Counted from the first letter of the stretch, positions 18,480 through 27,331 are shown. The stretch: DNA of 64,000 nucleotides from Bradyrhizobium betae (GCF_004123905.1 NZ_MZXW01000035.1:372001-436000); one strand, 5' to 3'. Notes: generated by a model from the letters alone, not told the origin. Translations and numbers: made by a program.

Positions 18480-19262
18480 CTATTCCGCGGCCAGCCCCGT
18501 TGCGGCGGCCGCCTCGGCTTCCCTGACATAGTCGTGCACGACACGGCCGAACGGCAACGTCAGGTCGGCGATATAGTGATGCGCGCCGAGACAGCGGCGG
18601 ACCGGGAAATCGGCCACCGGCGCATTGACATGCGGCACCAGATGCAGCCGGCCCGGGCCGATCCAGGAGCCCTTCGGCACGATGTCGATCAGGTTGATCG
18701 CGACCAGCTGGCAGATCTCGAGCCGGCCGTCGACACCCGGGATCATCTTCAGATTGATCTGCGTCTTCGACAGCGTGGCGCGGGTGAGATCGCCGTTGCC
18801 GGCCATGCTCTCATGCTTGTAGCCCATCGTGCCCATGGCGACGAGCTGGCCGGCATATTCCAAGGTGCCCGTCAGCGTATCCTTGACGATCTCGAGTTTT
18901 GGATGGGCATACTTCTTGGGAAAGCCCCAGATCTCGCGGCCGGCGGCGATCGGCGGATCATCGTCCAGGTACATCTGCGAGACGAAATTGACCTCCTCGC
19001 CGTTGAGGCGCGCGGGGATGACGAGGCCGGATTCGGTGTAGCTGCCGAAGCCGGAGGAATCCGGCATCTTGATCCATTCGTAATGCACGATCGGCTGGTC
19101 GATCGGCTCCAGCGGCTCAGGCAGGCCGGCGCGGATAAGGTCCGCATCGGTCTCGTAGGTGATGACGAGGAATTCGCGGTTGACGAAGCGGTAGGGCCCG
19201 GCCGGATAGCTTGGCCCTGCGGCCGGCATGGACGGAAGTCTCAGCAAATCTTCCCTGCGCAT
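18480..19262 (-). CDS. adc: Acetoacetate decarboxylase
   Basis: A 260-residue protein. The segment GREIWGFPKKYAHP carries the paired lysines (Lys116 and Lys117) of acetoacetate decarboxylase; the first forms the Schiff base. Other conserved parts are VHYEWIKMPDSSGFG and VNFVSQMYLDDDPP. It converts acetoacetate to acetone and CO2, or belongs to the wider ADC-like family. It is divergent from a patatin gene across about 220 bases. A link to ketone-body or polyhydroxybutyrate turnover is inferred. Confidence 0.88.
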   Translation of the reverse strand: MRREDLLRLPSMPAAGPSYPAGPYRFVNREFLVITYETDADLIRAGLPEPLEPIDQPIVHYEWIKMPDSSGFGSYTESGLVIPARLNGEEVNFVSQMYLDDDPPIAAGREIWGFPKKYAHPKLEIVKDTLTGTLEYAGQLVAMGTMGYKHESMAGNGDLTRATLSKTQINLKMIPGVDGRLEICQLVAINLIDIVPKGSWIGPGRLHLVPHVNAPVADFPVRRCLGAHHYIADLTLPFGRVVHDYVREAEAAAATGLAAE

Positions 19263-19480
19263 CGCTGGTCTCCTGTGTGATGTCTGTGACGCTCGCTTCC
19301 GGCCTGATGTAAATTGCTAGCCGCTGTCATTGACTGCGATGTGAAGGATTTCCGTCAGCGGCACGACCGGCTGCCATTCCCGGCGCGGTTGAGGTGCATG
19401 CAAAGGATGCATCGACGCCAACATTGTCATCACGCCGTCACCGCGCGACGCAATCGTTTGGGAAGGCAGGAGGCATCGCC

Positions 19481-20656
19481 ATGGACGCCCGGACGTCGCA
19501 ACCGACCCATCAGACCCATCAGCCCCCGTCCAAAGGCTGGCGTCCCGAGCGCTGCGACCGCGTCGCGCTGGTGCTGCAAGGCGGCGGCGCGCTCGGCGCC
19601 TACCAGGCCGGCGTCTACCAGGCGCTGCACGAAGCCGGCATCGAGCCCGACTGGGTCTGCGGTGTCTCGATCGGTGCAATCAATTCGGCCATCATCGCCG
19701 GCAACAAGCCGGAGAAGCGGCTGGAGGCGCTGCGCATCTTCTGGGAGCGCATCACCAACCGCAAGATCTGGCACTACACGCCCGACGGCGACATCTTCCG
19801 TCAGTGGCGCAATCTCACCAGCGCCTGGATGACGTCAGCGATGGGCCAGCCCGGCTTCTTCACCCCGCATCAGGTCAATCCCTGGCTCAGCCCGGTCGGC
19901 GCACGCACTGCGACCAGCTATTACGACACGATGCCGCTGAAGGAGAGCCTGCTCGAGCTCTGCGACTTCGATCTCATCAACGAGAAGAAGGTCCGCTTCG
20001 CGGTCGGCGCGGTCAACGTGCTCTCCGGCAACTTCATCTATTTCGACAACGCCCATGACGAGATCGAGCCGGAGCACATCATGGCCTCCGGCGCCCTCCC
20101 CCCGGCGCTGCCGATGGTGCGGATCGGCACCGATCATTTCTGGGACGGCGGCATCGTCTCCAACACGCCGCTGCAGCATCTGCTCGACCAGGAGGACGCG
20201 CTCAATTCGCTGGTGTTCCAGGTCGACCTGTTCAGCGCGCGCGGCGTGCTGCCGCGCTCGATGCAGGACGTGATGGCCCGCCACAAGGACATCATGTATT
20301 CCTCGCGCACCCGCCACAACACCGACGTCTATCGCCGCACCCACAATCTCAAGGTCCTGCTCTACAAGGCGTTGGCGAAGGTCCCGGACGAACAACTGTC
20401 CGATGAGGATCGCAGCCTCAAGGCGAGCCTGCGCAACATGCCGGAGATCGCGATCCTGCACCTGATCTACCAGCAGAAGGCCTATGAGGGCGACGCCAAG
20501 GACCACGAGTTCTCGGGCACCTCGATGCGCGAGCACTGGACCTCCGGCTACGAGGACACCAAGCGCACGCTGAAGCGCCGCGACTGGATCAAGATGCCGG
20601 ACGAAGGCATGGGGCTGGTGGTGCATGATGTGCACCGGGAGACGGAGAGCGCGTAG
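19481..20656 (+). CDS. Patatin-like phospholipase (with DUF3734-type C-terminus)
   Basis: A 391-residue protein. The oxyanion loop GGGALG is at residues 35-40, the nucleophile is Ser63 in GVSIG, and the dyad Asp is in FWDGGIVSNTPL. The long C-terminal region (from about residue 260) is typical of rhizobial patatins with a DUF3734 domain. It is probably a cytoplasmic or membrane-associated lipid acyl hydrolase. ATG at 19481 follows GGCAGGAGG. Its neighbour is acetoacetate decarboxylase. Confidence 0.9.
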   Translation: MDARTSQPTHQTHQPPSKGWRPERCDRVALVLQGGGALGAYQAGVYQALHEAGIEPDWVCGVSIGAINSAIIAGNKPEKRLEALRIFWERITNRKIWHYTPDGDIFRQWRNLTSAWMTSAMGQPGFFTPHQVNPWLSPVGARTATSYYDTMPLKESLLELCDFDLINEKKVRFAVGAVNVLSGNFIYFDNAHDEIEPEHIMASGALPPALPMVRIGTDHFWDGGIVSNTPLQHLLDQEDALNSLVFQVDLFSARGVLPRSMQDVMARHKDIMYSSRTRHNTDVYRRTHNLKVLLYKALAKVPDEQLSDEDRSLKASLRNMPEIAILHLIYQQKAYEGDAKDHEFSGTSMREHWTSGYEDTKRTLKRRDWIKMPDEGMGLVVHDVHRETESA

Positions 20657-20882
20657 AAAAACGCGCTCACAGTTCACTCAAAACAAAAATGCGAAAACAA
20701 CCCCATGCACAGTAGCCGGAGCGTGGACGATCAATGACTTTCGATTTGCCGAAATAAAACTTGACCCGTCGGGCAAAACAGGGGCATGATGGCATGATCG
20801 TTCCCCGAACGTTTTGACCTTTCGACGACGTGAAGCAGAGCCTCGGCGGGTTGGTCTCGATACCCATAGGCTCGCTGACGCA

Positions 20883-21347
20883 TCACGATTGCCTGCGGTA
20901 ACTCATCGGTTGTGAGCTGGTGAGTTGCCCCCGCATTTCGTCGACATCGATGATACCGTCGAACCGAACCTGCATTCCATTGAGGTTGACTTGCATGATC
21001 ACCTTGTCGCCGGACATGGAGAAGTTTGCCGGGACAGTCTGGCCATTCTCGCTCAATCCGTAGCCGCCGGGCGTCTTCACAACCGTCATCACGCCCCCCG
21101 ACGGGTTGACCCACGCCCCGACAAACGGGTCTTTCGGGATTGGAGGCGGCTGCGGCGGAGGTACCGGATCGGGGATCGTGCCGTATCCATGACAAGAATT
21201 GCAGTTCAACTTTCCTCTCCCACCGCAAGGACCGCAGATGGGAAAGTCGAGGAAACCGCCTGGCTTCGGAATGGGTTTGCCTTGGCCTTTGCCGTTGCAC
21301 GCAAAACAAGTGATCTTGCCGGCACCGAAACACGAGGGACAGATCAT
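20883..21347 (-). CDS. Stand-alone DnaJ-type zinc-finger protein of unknown function
   Basis: A 154-residue protein. Four CxxCxGxG repeats lie at Cys3/6, Cys14/17, Cys38/41 and Cys49/52, the same number as in the DnaJ cysteine-rich domain, but there is no J domain. A proline-rich linker (PVPPPQPPPIP) follows, then a beta-rich C-terminal part (GAWVNPSGGVMTVVKTPGG) that looks like a small lipocalin-like or sandwich domain. ATG at 21347 follows GAGAGGCGAGCG. There is no signal peptide. Function is not known; binding of unfolded protein or redox roles are guesses from the DnaJ finger. Confidence 0.72.
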   Translation of the reverse strand: MICPSCFGAGKITCFACNGKGQGKPIPKPGGFLDFPICGPCGGRGKLNCNSCHGYGTIPDPVPPPQPPPIPKDPFVGAWVNPSGGVMTVVKTPGGYGLSENGQTVPANFSMSGDKVIMQVNLNGMQVRFDGIIDVDEMRGQLTSSQPMSYRRQS

Positions 21348-21515
21348 CGCTCGCCTCTCAATAAACCTTGGGTTGTCAACCCTATTGGTGCATTCGGACG
21401 GCAGCAAGAAGGAACCGCAAGAGCACAATCACAAACGAGAGACCCGTCGAACCTCTTCGGCTTGACCCTTGTCCGTTGCGCAATTGCGCACGGGGGGCCG
21501 GATGACTCCACAGGC

Positions 21516-21605
21516 TCGTCATTGCGAGCGCGGCGAAGCAATCCAGACGATCTACGCGGAGGGATTTCTGGATTGCTTCGTCGCAAGAGCTCCTCGCAAT
21601 GACGG
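21516..21605. repeat. Dispersed palindromic element (TCGTCATTGCGAG family), copy 2
   Basis: TCGTCATTGCGAGCGCGGCGAAGCAATCCAG at the left is mirrored by CTGGATTGCTTCGTCGCAAGAGCTCCTCGCAATGACG. The right arm is nearly identical to that of the copy at 8222-8311, and only the loop sequence differs. It lies between the stop of the 21637-22140 gene and the zinc-finger gene. Confidence 0.85.
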
Positions 21606-21636
21606 TTGAGCGCTACGGCCCGACGAGGAGGCCAGG

Positions 21637-22140
21637 CTACTTCGCCTCCTTGTTCAATTCGATCGCCACCTCCGACATCCAGGATCCTGGCGCTTCCATC
21701 AGGAACGACTGATGACTACCCTTGGTCTGGATCGTCACCAGCGCCGCCACGGTCTGTCCCTCGATCCGCGCTTCGATCAGGCCGTCCTTGTTGGTGCCAT
21801 AGACCTTGCCGCCCTGCCGGTATTCGCTCTCGAACCAGTTGCCCGAAAGCTCCGTCCCGTTTTGATCGATGTTGGCTGACAGAATCATCTTGTACGCGTC
21901 GCTCGCGCAGCGCAGGTCGAGGCTCACGGAACGTCCGGGCTTGGTGATGTTGTAGGCCACCTTGCAACGGACCTTCTCACGCGGGCCGTCCGACGGCTTC
22001 ATCGAGCCGGTGCCCGACCATGTGCCGCCGAGACTTTCGAACACCGGCTCGGCGCGCACCGGGGTGATGTCTACGAGTAGCAGGCAGGCAGCGCCTGCGC
22101 CGAGACATGCCACCCAAGAGTTCAATCGCATTCCATCCAT
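21637..22140 (-). CDS. Secreted protein of unknown function
   Basis: A 167-residue protein with a signal peptide: a basic start, a hydrophobic core WVACLGAGAACLLLVDITPVRAE, and cleavage likely after VRA. The mature part begins GTWSGTGSMKP and is predicted to be mostly beta strands, with two cysteines (VRCKVAYN and LDLRCASD) that could pair. It may be periplasmic. ATGs at 22140 and 22131 are both possible. I do not recognise a family with certainty. The upstream gene is divergent, so it has its own promoter. Confidence 0.7.
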   Translation of the reverse strand: MDGMRLNSWVACLGAGAACLLLVDITPVRAEPVFESLGGTWSGTGSMKPSDGPREKVRCKVAYNITKPGRSVSLDLRCASDAYKMILSANIDQNGTELSGNWFESEYRQGGKVYGTNKDGLIEARIEGQTVAALVTIQTKGSHQSFLMEAPGSWMSEVAIELNKEAK

Positions 22141-22333
22141 CCTGATTCTTAAATTCCTGTCGCCTCCTAGGCCGAGACAGCCGCAACATGTTGGCGAAGA
22201 CGTTGCCGGATGTTGCGGTAAATTGTCCTGGTGTTGCCGATATTGCCGTTAGACTCCCCGTCCCAAACGTGGACAATGCGGCCCAAGCGCTTCGCGCGCG
22301 CAGTGCACATCAAGATGCGCCAGGGGAAACAAA

Positions 22334-23809
22334 ATGCCGGCTGCCTTCCCGTCGTCCGTACCCACCATCCCGACCGCGCCTTTGACCGCCCGGATACGCG
22401 ATGCATTGCGTGCGATCGTTGGCGAGAAAGGCCTGATCGAGGACGAGCACGGCATGCAGCCGTACGTGACGGATTGGCGGGGCCTGCTGGTTGGCGGTGC
22501 CGGCGCCGTCGTTCGCCCTGGCAGCACTGAGGAGGTCTCCAAGGTCGTGCGGCTTTGCCATCAGCACGGCGTCGCGATCGTGCCACAGGGCGGCAACACC
22601 GGGCTGATGGGTGGCGCCACACCCTGGCCTGCGCACACCGGCATCTTGTTGTCGCTGGGCCGGATGAACCGCGTGTTCGACGTCGATCCCGTCGGCTACG
22701 CGATGACGGTCGAGGCCGGCTGCGTTTTGCAGACGCTTCAGGAGACAGCAAGCCAGCACGACAGGTTCCTGCCCCTCAGCCTTGGCGCCCAGGGCTCGTG
22801 CATGATCGGCGGCAATCTCTCGACCAATGCCGGCGGCGTGCAGGTGCTGCGCTATGGCAATGCGCGCAATCTCGTGCTGGGGCTCGAGGTCGTCTTGCCC
22901 AACGGCGACGTCTGGGACGGATTGCGTGCGCTGAAGAAGGACAACACCGGCTACGACTTAAAACACCTCTTCATGGGCGCGGAAGGCACGCTCGGCATCA
23001 TCACCAAGGCCGTCCTCAAGCTGTGGCCGGCACCCAAGGACATCTGCACGGCGTGGCTGGCAGTCCGCGATCCCAGTGCGGCGCTGGAGATCCTGTCCGA
23101 AGCGCATGCAGCCTCTGAAGACAATGTCGGCTCCTGCGAGCTGATGAGCCGCAGCGCCATCGACATGATCTTGCGCCACATTCCCGGCGTCCAGGATCCG
23201 TTGAGGGCGGACACGCCATGGTACCTGCTGCTCGAATGGTCGTCCGCGCGCGCTCGCCGGGACGGCACCGAGGGCATGTCGGAGAAGATGGAGCAATTCC
23301 TCGCCGATCAGCTCGAGGCCGGTCGCGTGCTCGATGCGGCGATCGGACAATCGGTCGGTCAATCGCGCAACATGTGGCGCATCCGCGAGGGTGCCGCCGC
23401 GGCGTCGCGGGCCGAAGGACCGGGGCTCAGCTATGACGTGTCGGTGGCGATCTCCAAGATTCCTGACTTCATCGACAAGGGGCTCAAGGCCGTGCTCGAT
23501 ATTCTCCCGAGCATTCGTCCCTATCCGCTCGGACACATCGGCGACGGCAATCTGCATTTCTCGTTCATGGGGCCTGTTGGGATGGATCAGCAGACGCTGA
23601 ACCAATACACGGCCGCCATCACGCGCGCCGTGAACGATCTTGTCACCTCGATGGGCGGCTCGATCTCGGCGGAGCACGGCATCGGCATCGACAAGCTCGA
23701 CGAGCTCAGCCACTACCGCTCGAAGACCGAGCTCGACATCATGCGCACCATCAAGCGCGCGCTCGATCCGCAGAATATCATGAATCCGGGGAAGGTGCTG
23801 CGGGTGTGA
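22334..23809 (+). CDS. FAD-binding oxidase/dehydrogenase, GlcD/D-2-hydroxyglutarate dehydrogenase type
   Basis: A 491-residue VAO-family flavoprotein. The FAD-binding segments are VPQGGNTGLMGGATP and LGAQGSCMIGGNLSTNAGGVQVLRYG, and the C-terminal cap holds GHIGDGNLHFSF and AEHGIGIDK, which bind a metal and a 2-hydroxyacid. It oxidises a D-2-hydroxyacid such as D-lactate, glycolate or 2-hydroxyglutarate to the keto acid. The precise acid cannot be read from sequence. ATG at 22334 follows GGGGAAAC. It has no obvious operon partner. Confidence 0.9.
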   Translation: MPAAFPSSVPTIPTAPLTARIRDALRAIVGEKGLIEDEHGMQPYVTDWRGLLVGGAGAVVRPGSTEEVSKVVRLCHQHGVAIVPQGGNTGLMGGATPWPAHTGILLSLGRMNRVFDVDPVGYAMTVEAGCVLQTLQETASQHDRFLPLSLGAQGSCMIGGNLSTNAGGVQVLRYGNARNLVLGLEVVLPNGDVWDGLRALKKDNTGYDLKHLFMGAEGTLGIITKAVLKLWPAPKDICTAWLAVRDPSAALEILSEAHAASEDNVGSCELMSRSAIDMILRHIPGVQDPLRADTPWYLLLEWSSARARRDGTEGMSEKMEQFLADQLEAGRVLDAAIGQSVGQSRNMWRIREGAAAASRAEGPGLSYDVSVAISKIPDFIDKGLKAVLDILPSIRPYPLGHIGDGNLHFSFMGPVGMDQQTLNQYTAAITRAVNDLVTSMGGSISAEHGIGIDKLDELSHYRSKTELDIMRTIKRALDPQNIMNPGKVLRV

Positions 23810-23836
23810 TGGAGACCGAGCACCCTCCCCGTCGTC

Positions 23837-24373
23837 TCAGCCGCGCGGGTTGACGATGGTGTAGCCTCGCAGCGAACGCGCGTGCATGCGGGTGGCGTGA
23901 CCGCCCGAATTGGCGTCATAGGCCATCCACATGTCGCCGCCGAGGTGCTGCTCCAGAACGAAGACGTGCCCGCGGCGCGCCGCAACCATTCCTGGCGCCG
24001 GCGACGTCCGCGGGAAACGGAGCCAGTTGGCCGCGAGATTCAACTCCGGCACGACATGACCGAACACGCGCAGGGCCGCGCCGCAGCCGCAGAAGGACGA
24101 GGGACAACCGGCCGGACGGCCGCCGACGACGCGATCACCGGAGACGCTGATTGTCGTCGCGGTATTACCTGCGTCGGTCACCGTCATTTGCGTTGCGCGA
24201 TAGGCTTGCAATGACTGGCGGGGAGACCGCTCGCGTCGCGTTTGCGAATAAGAGAAGTCGCAGGGCATGGTGACATTGCACCCAGGTGCTTGATGAATGC
24301 GATAGGTCCGCGCTTCGGAAGCGACGGAGCTCAAGGCAACGAAGAGACACGCAGAAAGAACTGGCTTGAACAT
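23837..24373 (-). CDS. Exported protein with a CHAP/NlpC-like C-terminal half
   Basis: A 178-residue protein. The signal peptide is FKPVLSACLFVALSSVASEA, and the precursor then starts RTYRIHQAPGCNVTMPC. The C-terminal half (CPSSFCGCGAALRVFG, ANWLRFPR, GHVFVLEQ, DANSGGHATR) has Cys, His and Asn spaced as in CHAP/NlpC cysteine peptidases, but the match is by eye. Alternatively it is an inactive homologue. Five cysteines suggest disulfides, fitting the periplasm. ATG at 24373 is used; longer in-frame starts upstream would destroy the signal peptide. Confidence 0.65.
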   Translation of the reverse strand: MFKPVLSACLFVALSSVASEARTYRIHQAPGCNVTMPCDFSYSQTRRERSPRQSLQAYRATQMTVTDAGNTATTISVSGDRVVGGRPAGCPSSFCGCGAALRVFGHVVPELNLAANWLRFPRTSPAPGMVAARRGHVFVLEQHLGGDMWMAYDANSGGHATRMHARSLRGYTIVNPRG

Positions 24374-24573
24374 TGCAGGGCTCCAAATTGAGGGCCCCGC
24401 CCCGGGCAACGAGAAACCAATAACAGTTTGGCCGAAATGGGCTCAAAGAGCGGCTGAAAGTGGCTGCAATTGCGGGCCGCTCCCTGCAATCATCATAGCC
24501 CACACGTAGCGACGGAAATGATTAGCTCGCAGAGGACGAATGCGTATCGTCGCAACTGAGACGCGACCATTTG

Positions 24574-24622
24574 TGCATTCGCTACGGCTGTGTCGCAGCG
24601 AACCGCGGTAGCGAGTGAATGC
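24574..24622. repeat. Inverted repeat downstream of a small ORF
   Basis: GCATTCGCTAC is mirrored by GTAGCGAGTGAATGC with a spacer of about 22 bases, giving an imperfect long stem. It lies 12 bases after the stop of the 45-codon ORF on the minus strand. The rest of the spacer 24374-24634 shows no other feature. Confidence 0.5.
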
Positions 24623-24634
24623 CGTTACTGTCCG

Positions 24635-24772
24635 CTAGCGGTCAGGCGCGCGCGGAATCTCCCATTGCTGGAGACGATCGATTGACGCCTGCTGTTCGTG
24701 CTGGCCCAACCAAACCATGAGGAGAACCAGCGCGCCGGCGAGAGCGCCGATGCCGAAATAGAGTTTCCTCAT
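24635..24772 (-). CDS. Small single-pass membrane protein, 45 aa (tentative)
   Basis: Starts MRKLYFGIGALAGALVLLMVW, a basic N-terminus and one membrane helix, then a short polar tail LGQHEQQASIDRLQQWEIPRAP. It is short and has only a weak ribosome-binding site, so the call rests on the membrane-helix pattern and the clean stop. The carboxyltransferase gene ends 80 bases upstream on the same strand, so co-transcription is possible. Function is unknown. Confidence 0.45.
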   Translation of the reverse strand: MRKLYFGIGALAGALVLLMVWLGQHEQQASIDRLQQWEIPRAPDR

Positions 24773-24852
24773 GCGCGTTGAATGCCGAGCGCCGGGAATC
24801 GTTCCTTCGGCACTCCGCTTCGCTTGTCCGGGACGACGTTGGAGAGACGAGC

Positions 24853-26412
24853 CTAGGGCCTGATCGAAAAATTTGCCGGCGGCCCGGCTTTCCGCAGCGG
24901 CTCTGCCAGCCTTGCAAACTCGCACAGCAGCGACCTGGTTTTCCTGGGATCGATGATCTCCTCGACCCAGAACTTTTCGGCCGAGCGGAACGGCGAGCGG
25001 AGCTTGTTGAGGCGCTCCTGGATTTCCTCCAGCTTCGCTCCCTTGTCCTCGGCCGCATCGATGTCGGCGCGGTAGGCGGCTTCAATGCCGCCTTCGAGCG
25101 GCAGCGAGCCCCAATAGGCCGACGGCCAGGCGTAGCGGATCGAGAAGCGGTCGGCCGGCTGATGCACGACGCCGGCGACACCAAAAGCGTTGCGCAGGAT
25201 GACGGTGCACCAGGGCACGGTGGTCTGGTTGACCGCGGCCATGGCGCGGACGCCGTGGCGGATGGTCGCCGCCTTCTCGGCATCGAGGCCGATCATGAAG
25301 CCGGGGCAGTCCATGAGATAGACGATCGGCAGATGGAAGGTTTCGGCGAAATCGACCCAGCGCACCACCTTCTGGCAGGCATCCGCGGTCCAGGAGCCGC
25401 CGTAGTGGAAGCTGTCACTGGCGAGCACCATCACTGCCCGGCCTTCGAGCCGTGCCAGGCCGACAATGAGCGGCTTTCCAAAGTTCTTGGCGACTTCGAA
25501 GAACGAGCCCTTGTCGACGACCTGCTCGATGATCGGCCGGATCTTGTAGACCTGCTTGCGGTTGCGCGGCACCGCGTTCATCAGCGCTTCCTCGCTGCGC
25601 TCGGGATTGTCGGCGCAGGGCAAGGTCGGCGGCAGCTCGTAGACTGATGACGGCAGGTAAGAGAGGAAACGCCGCGCGCAGGCGAACGCCTCCTCTTCGG
25701 AGTCGACGGCATGATCGACCGCGCCGGCGCGGGTCTGGATGTCGGCGCCGCCGAGCTCCTCCTTCGAGAGATCCTGCCCCAGCGCCTTCACCACCGGCGG
25801 GCCCGCAACGAACATCGCGGATTTTCGCGTCATGATCGAATAGTGGCTGGCAGCGAGACGCGCGGCGCCGAGGCCAGCAACCGAGCCGAGGCCGAGCGCG
25901 ACCACCGGCACGCGCGAGAGATTCTCGGTCGTGAAGCGATACCAGCGCGTGCCGCCGATGCCGCCGGGCAAATTCGCCGCGCCCTTGGTCTCGATGGTCT
26001 TGACCGAGCCGCCGCCGCCGGACCCCTCGATGATGCGGATGATGGGCAGGCGGAAATCGTGCGCCATCTCCTCCGCCATCAGCGGCTTTGCGGAGATGGA
26101 AGCATCCGCCGAACCGCCGCGGACCGTAAAATCGTCGCCGACCACGACCACAGTGCGGCCATCGACGCGCGCGCGGCCGAACACGCAGTTCGCCGGCGTC
26201 AATTTCTGCAACTCGCCGCCGGAATCGTACTCACCGATGCCTGAGACGGCACCGATCTCGTGAAAGCTGCCTTTGTCGGTCAGTCCCTCGATGCGCTCCC
26301 GAACAGTCAGCCGGCCCTGGTCATGCTGGCGCTTGACCTTGTCAACGCCGCCCATCTCCCGCGCGAAGGCTTCGCGCCGGGCGAGCTCGTCGAGTTCCGG
26401 CTTCCAGTTCAT
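24853..26412 (-). CDS. Acyl-CoA carboxylase, carboxyltransferase subunit (beta, PccB/MccB type)
   Basis: A 519-residue carboxyltransferase. Key parts are EGLTDKGSFHEIGAVSG, IEGSGGGGSVKT, the acyl-CoA-binding loop LGLGSVAGLGAARLAASHYSIM, and, in the C-terminal half, FGKPLIVGLARLEGRAVMVLASDS and LMDCPGFMIGLDAEK, where the second oxyanion hole and carboxybiotin site lie. It transfers CO2 from carboxybiotin to an acyl-CoA. ATG at 26412 follows GGGAGTG. The start overlaps the end of the IclR gene by 71 bases. No biotin carboxylase lies in the window. Confidence 0.9.
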   Translation of the reverse strand: MNWKPELDELARREAFAREMGGVDKVKRQHDQGRLTVRERIEGLTDKGSFHEIGAVSGIGEYDSGGELQKLTPANCVFGRARVDGRTVVVVGDDFTVRGGSADASISAKPLMAEEMAHDFRLPIIRIIEGSGGGGSVKTIETKGAANLPGGIGGTRWYRFTTENLSRVPVVALGLGSVAGLGAARLAASHYSIMTRKSAMFVAGPPVVKALGQDLSKEELGGADIQTRAGAVDHAVDSEEEAFACARRFLSYLPSSVYELPPTLPCADNPERSEEALMNAVPRNRKQVYKIRPIIEQVVDKGSFFEVAKNFGKPLIVGLARLEGRAVMVLASDSFHYGGSWTADACQKVVRWVDFAETFHLPIVYLMDCPGFMIGLDAEKAATIRHGVRAMAAVNQTTVPWCTVILRNAFGVAGVVHQPADRFSIRYAWPSAYWGSLPLEGGIEAAYRADIDAAEDKGAKLEEIQERLNKLRSPFRSAEKFWVEEIIDPRKTRSLLCEFARLAEPLRKAGPPANFSIRP

Positions 26413-27316
26413 CCACTCCCTCCGAATTGATCGGCTTGTTATTGTTATGCACCGCCATGGCGACCGGTTTGCGCGAGATGCGGTTGTTGAAGACGTCGCC
26501 TTCCGCACCCTCGAGCAGGCTGCCGAGCGAGCGGCCAAGCGCGACCATCAGCGGCGCGACTTCGGCATGCAGGCGCTGCTCGTCATACATCGACGACAGC
26601 AGGCCGATCGTGATGACGACGAAGGTCTGGTATTGCGGCGACCAGATCGGCACCGCGAGACCGTTGATGTGCGGGCTCCAGATGCCGCAGGCCGTCACAT
26701 AGCCGTGCTCGCGCAGCGACTGCCTGTTGGCCTCGATGCGGGGACGCAGGATTTTTGCGGCTTCGGGAGCTTCACGCTCCATGTCCGTAATGAAGGTGTC
26801 GCCGACCTCCGGCGCCAGCGCCGCGGTATAGGCCGCGCCAGCGGCCGTCGAGGCCATCGAGATGCGGCTGCCGGTGCCCTCGTGCAGGCCAAGCGCCGAG
26901 GCCGAGCGCGCGAACTGGAGATAGACCAGATGGAAGCGATCGGGGACGACGAAGCCGACCGTACCGGGCAGTTGCTCGGCGACTTCCTGAAGCCGCTGCC
27001 GGATCATGCTGCGCAGTTGCGCGCCCTTCATCATCGAGGCGCTCATCGCCACCGCGCTCGGGCCGATGCGATATTTCTGGTCGCGCGGCAGGTAAACCAG
27101 CTGGCCCATGCGCGTCAGCGTGTGCGTGAGCCGCGACACGGTGGAGCGCGGCAGGCCGCAGCGGTTTGAAATTTCGAGATTGCCGAGCCTGGCTTCGTGG
27201 CCCTCGAAGCATCGCAACACGTCGAACGCGCGCGAAACCACCTGGATGACATCACCCTCGCCGGCATCGCCAGCGAGCGCACCTTGCCTGCTTAACCGCT
27301 CTGAACGTCGTCCCAT
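26342..27316 (-). CDS. IclR-family transcriptional regulator
   Basis: A 324-residue IclR-type protein. The winged HTH includes GNLEISNRCGLPRSTVSRLTHTLTRMG, and the C-terminal effector domain includes STAAGAAYTAALAPEVG and VTACGIWSPHINGLAVPIWS. It is divergent from the biotin carrier gene and co-directional with the carboxyltransferase, so it probably controls both. The last 24 or so codons, rich in Arg and read from the overlap with the carboxyltransferase, look non-family. Two dyads at 27332-27355 lie just upstream of its start. The effector is unknown. Confidence 0.9.
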   Translation of the reverse strand: MGRRSERLSRQGALAGDAGEGDVIQVVSRAFDVLRCFEGHEARLGNLEISNRCGLPRSTVSRLTHTLTRMGQLVYLPRDQKYRIGPSAVAMSASMMKGAQLRSMIRQRLQEVAEQLPGTVGFVVPDRFHLVYLQFARSASALGLHEGTGSRISMASTAAGAAYTAALAPEVGDTFITDMEREAPEAAKILRPRIEANRQSLREHGYVTACGIWSPHINGLAVPIWSPQYQTFVVITIGLLSSMYDEQRLHAEVAPLMVALGRSLGSLLEGAEGDVFNNRISRKPVAMAVHNNNKPINSEGVDELEAGTRRARPARSLRAGDGRR

Positions 27317-27331
27317 GTTCCCTACCGTTTG

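Noticed and set aside
19411-19432. Repeat of TGCATG/GATGCATC in the adc-patatin spacer
   Set aside because: Very short direct and inverted matches with no clean symmetry or promoter context.
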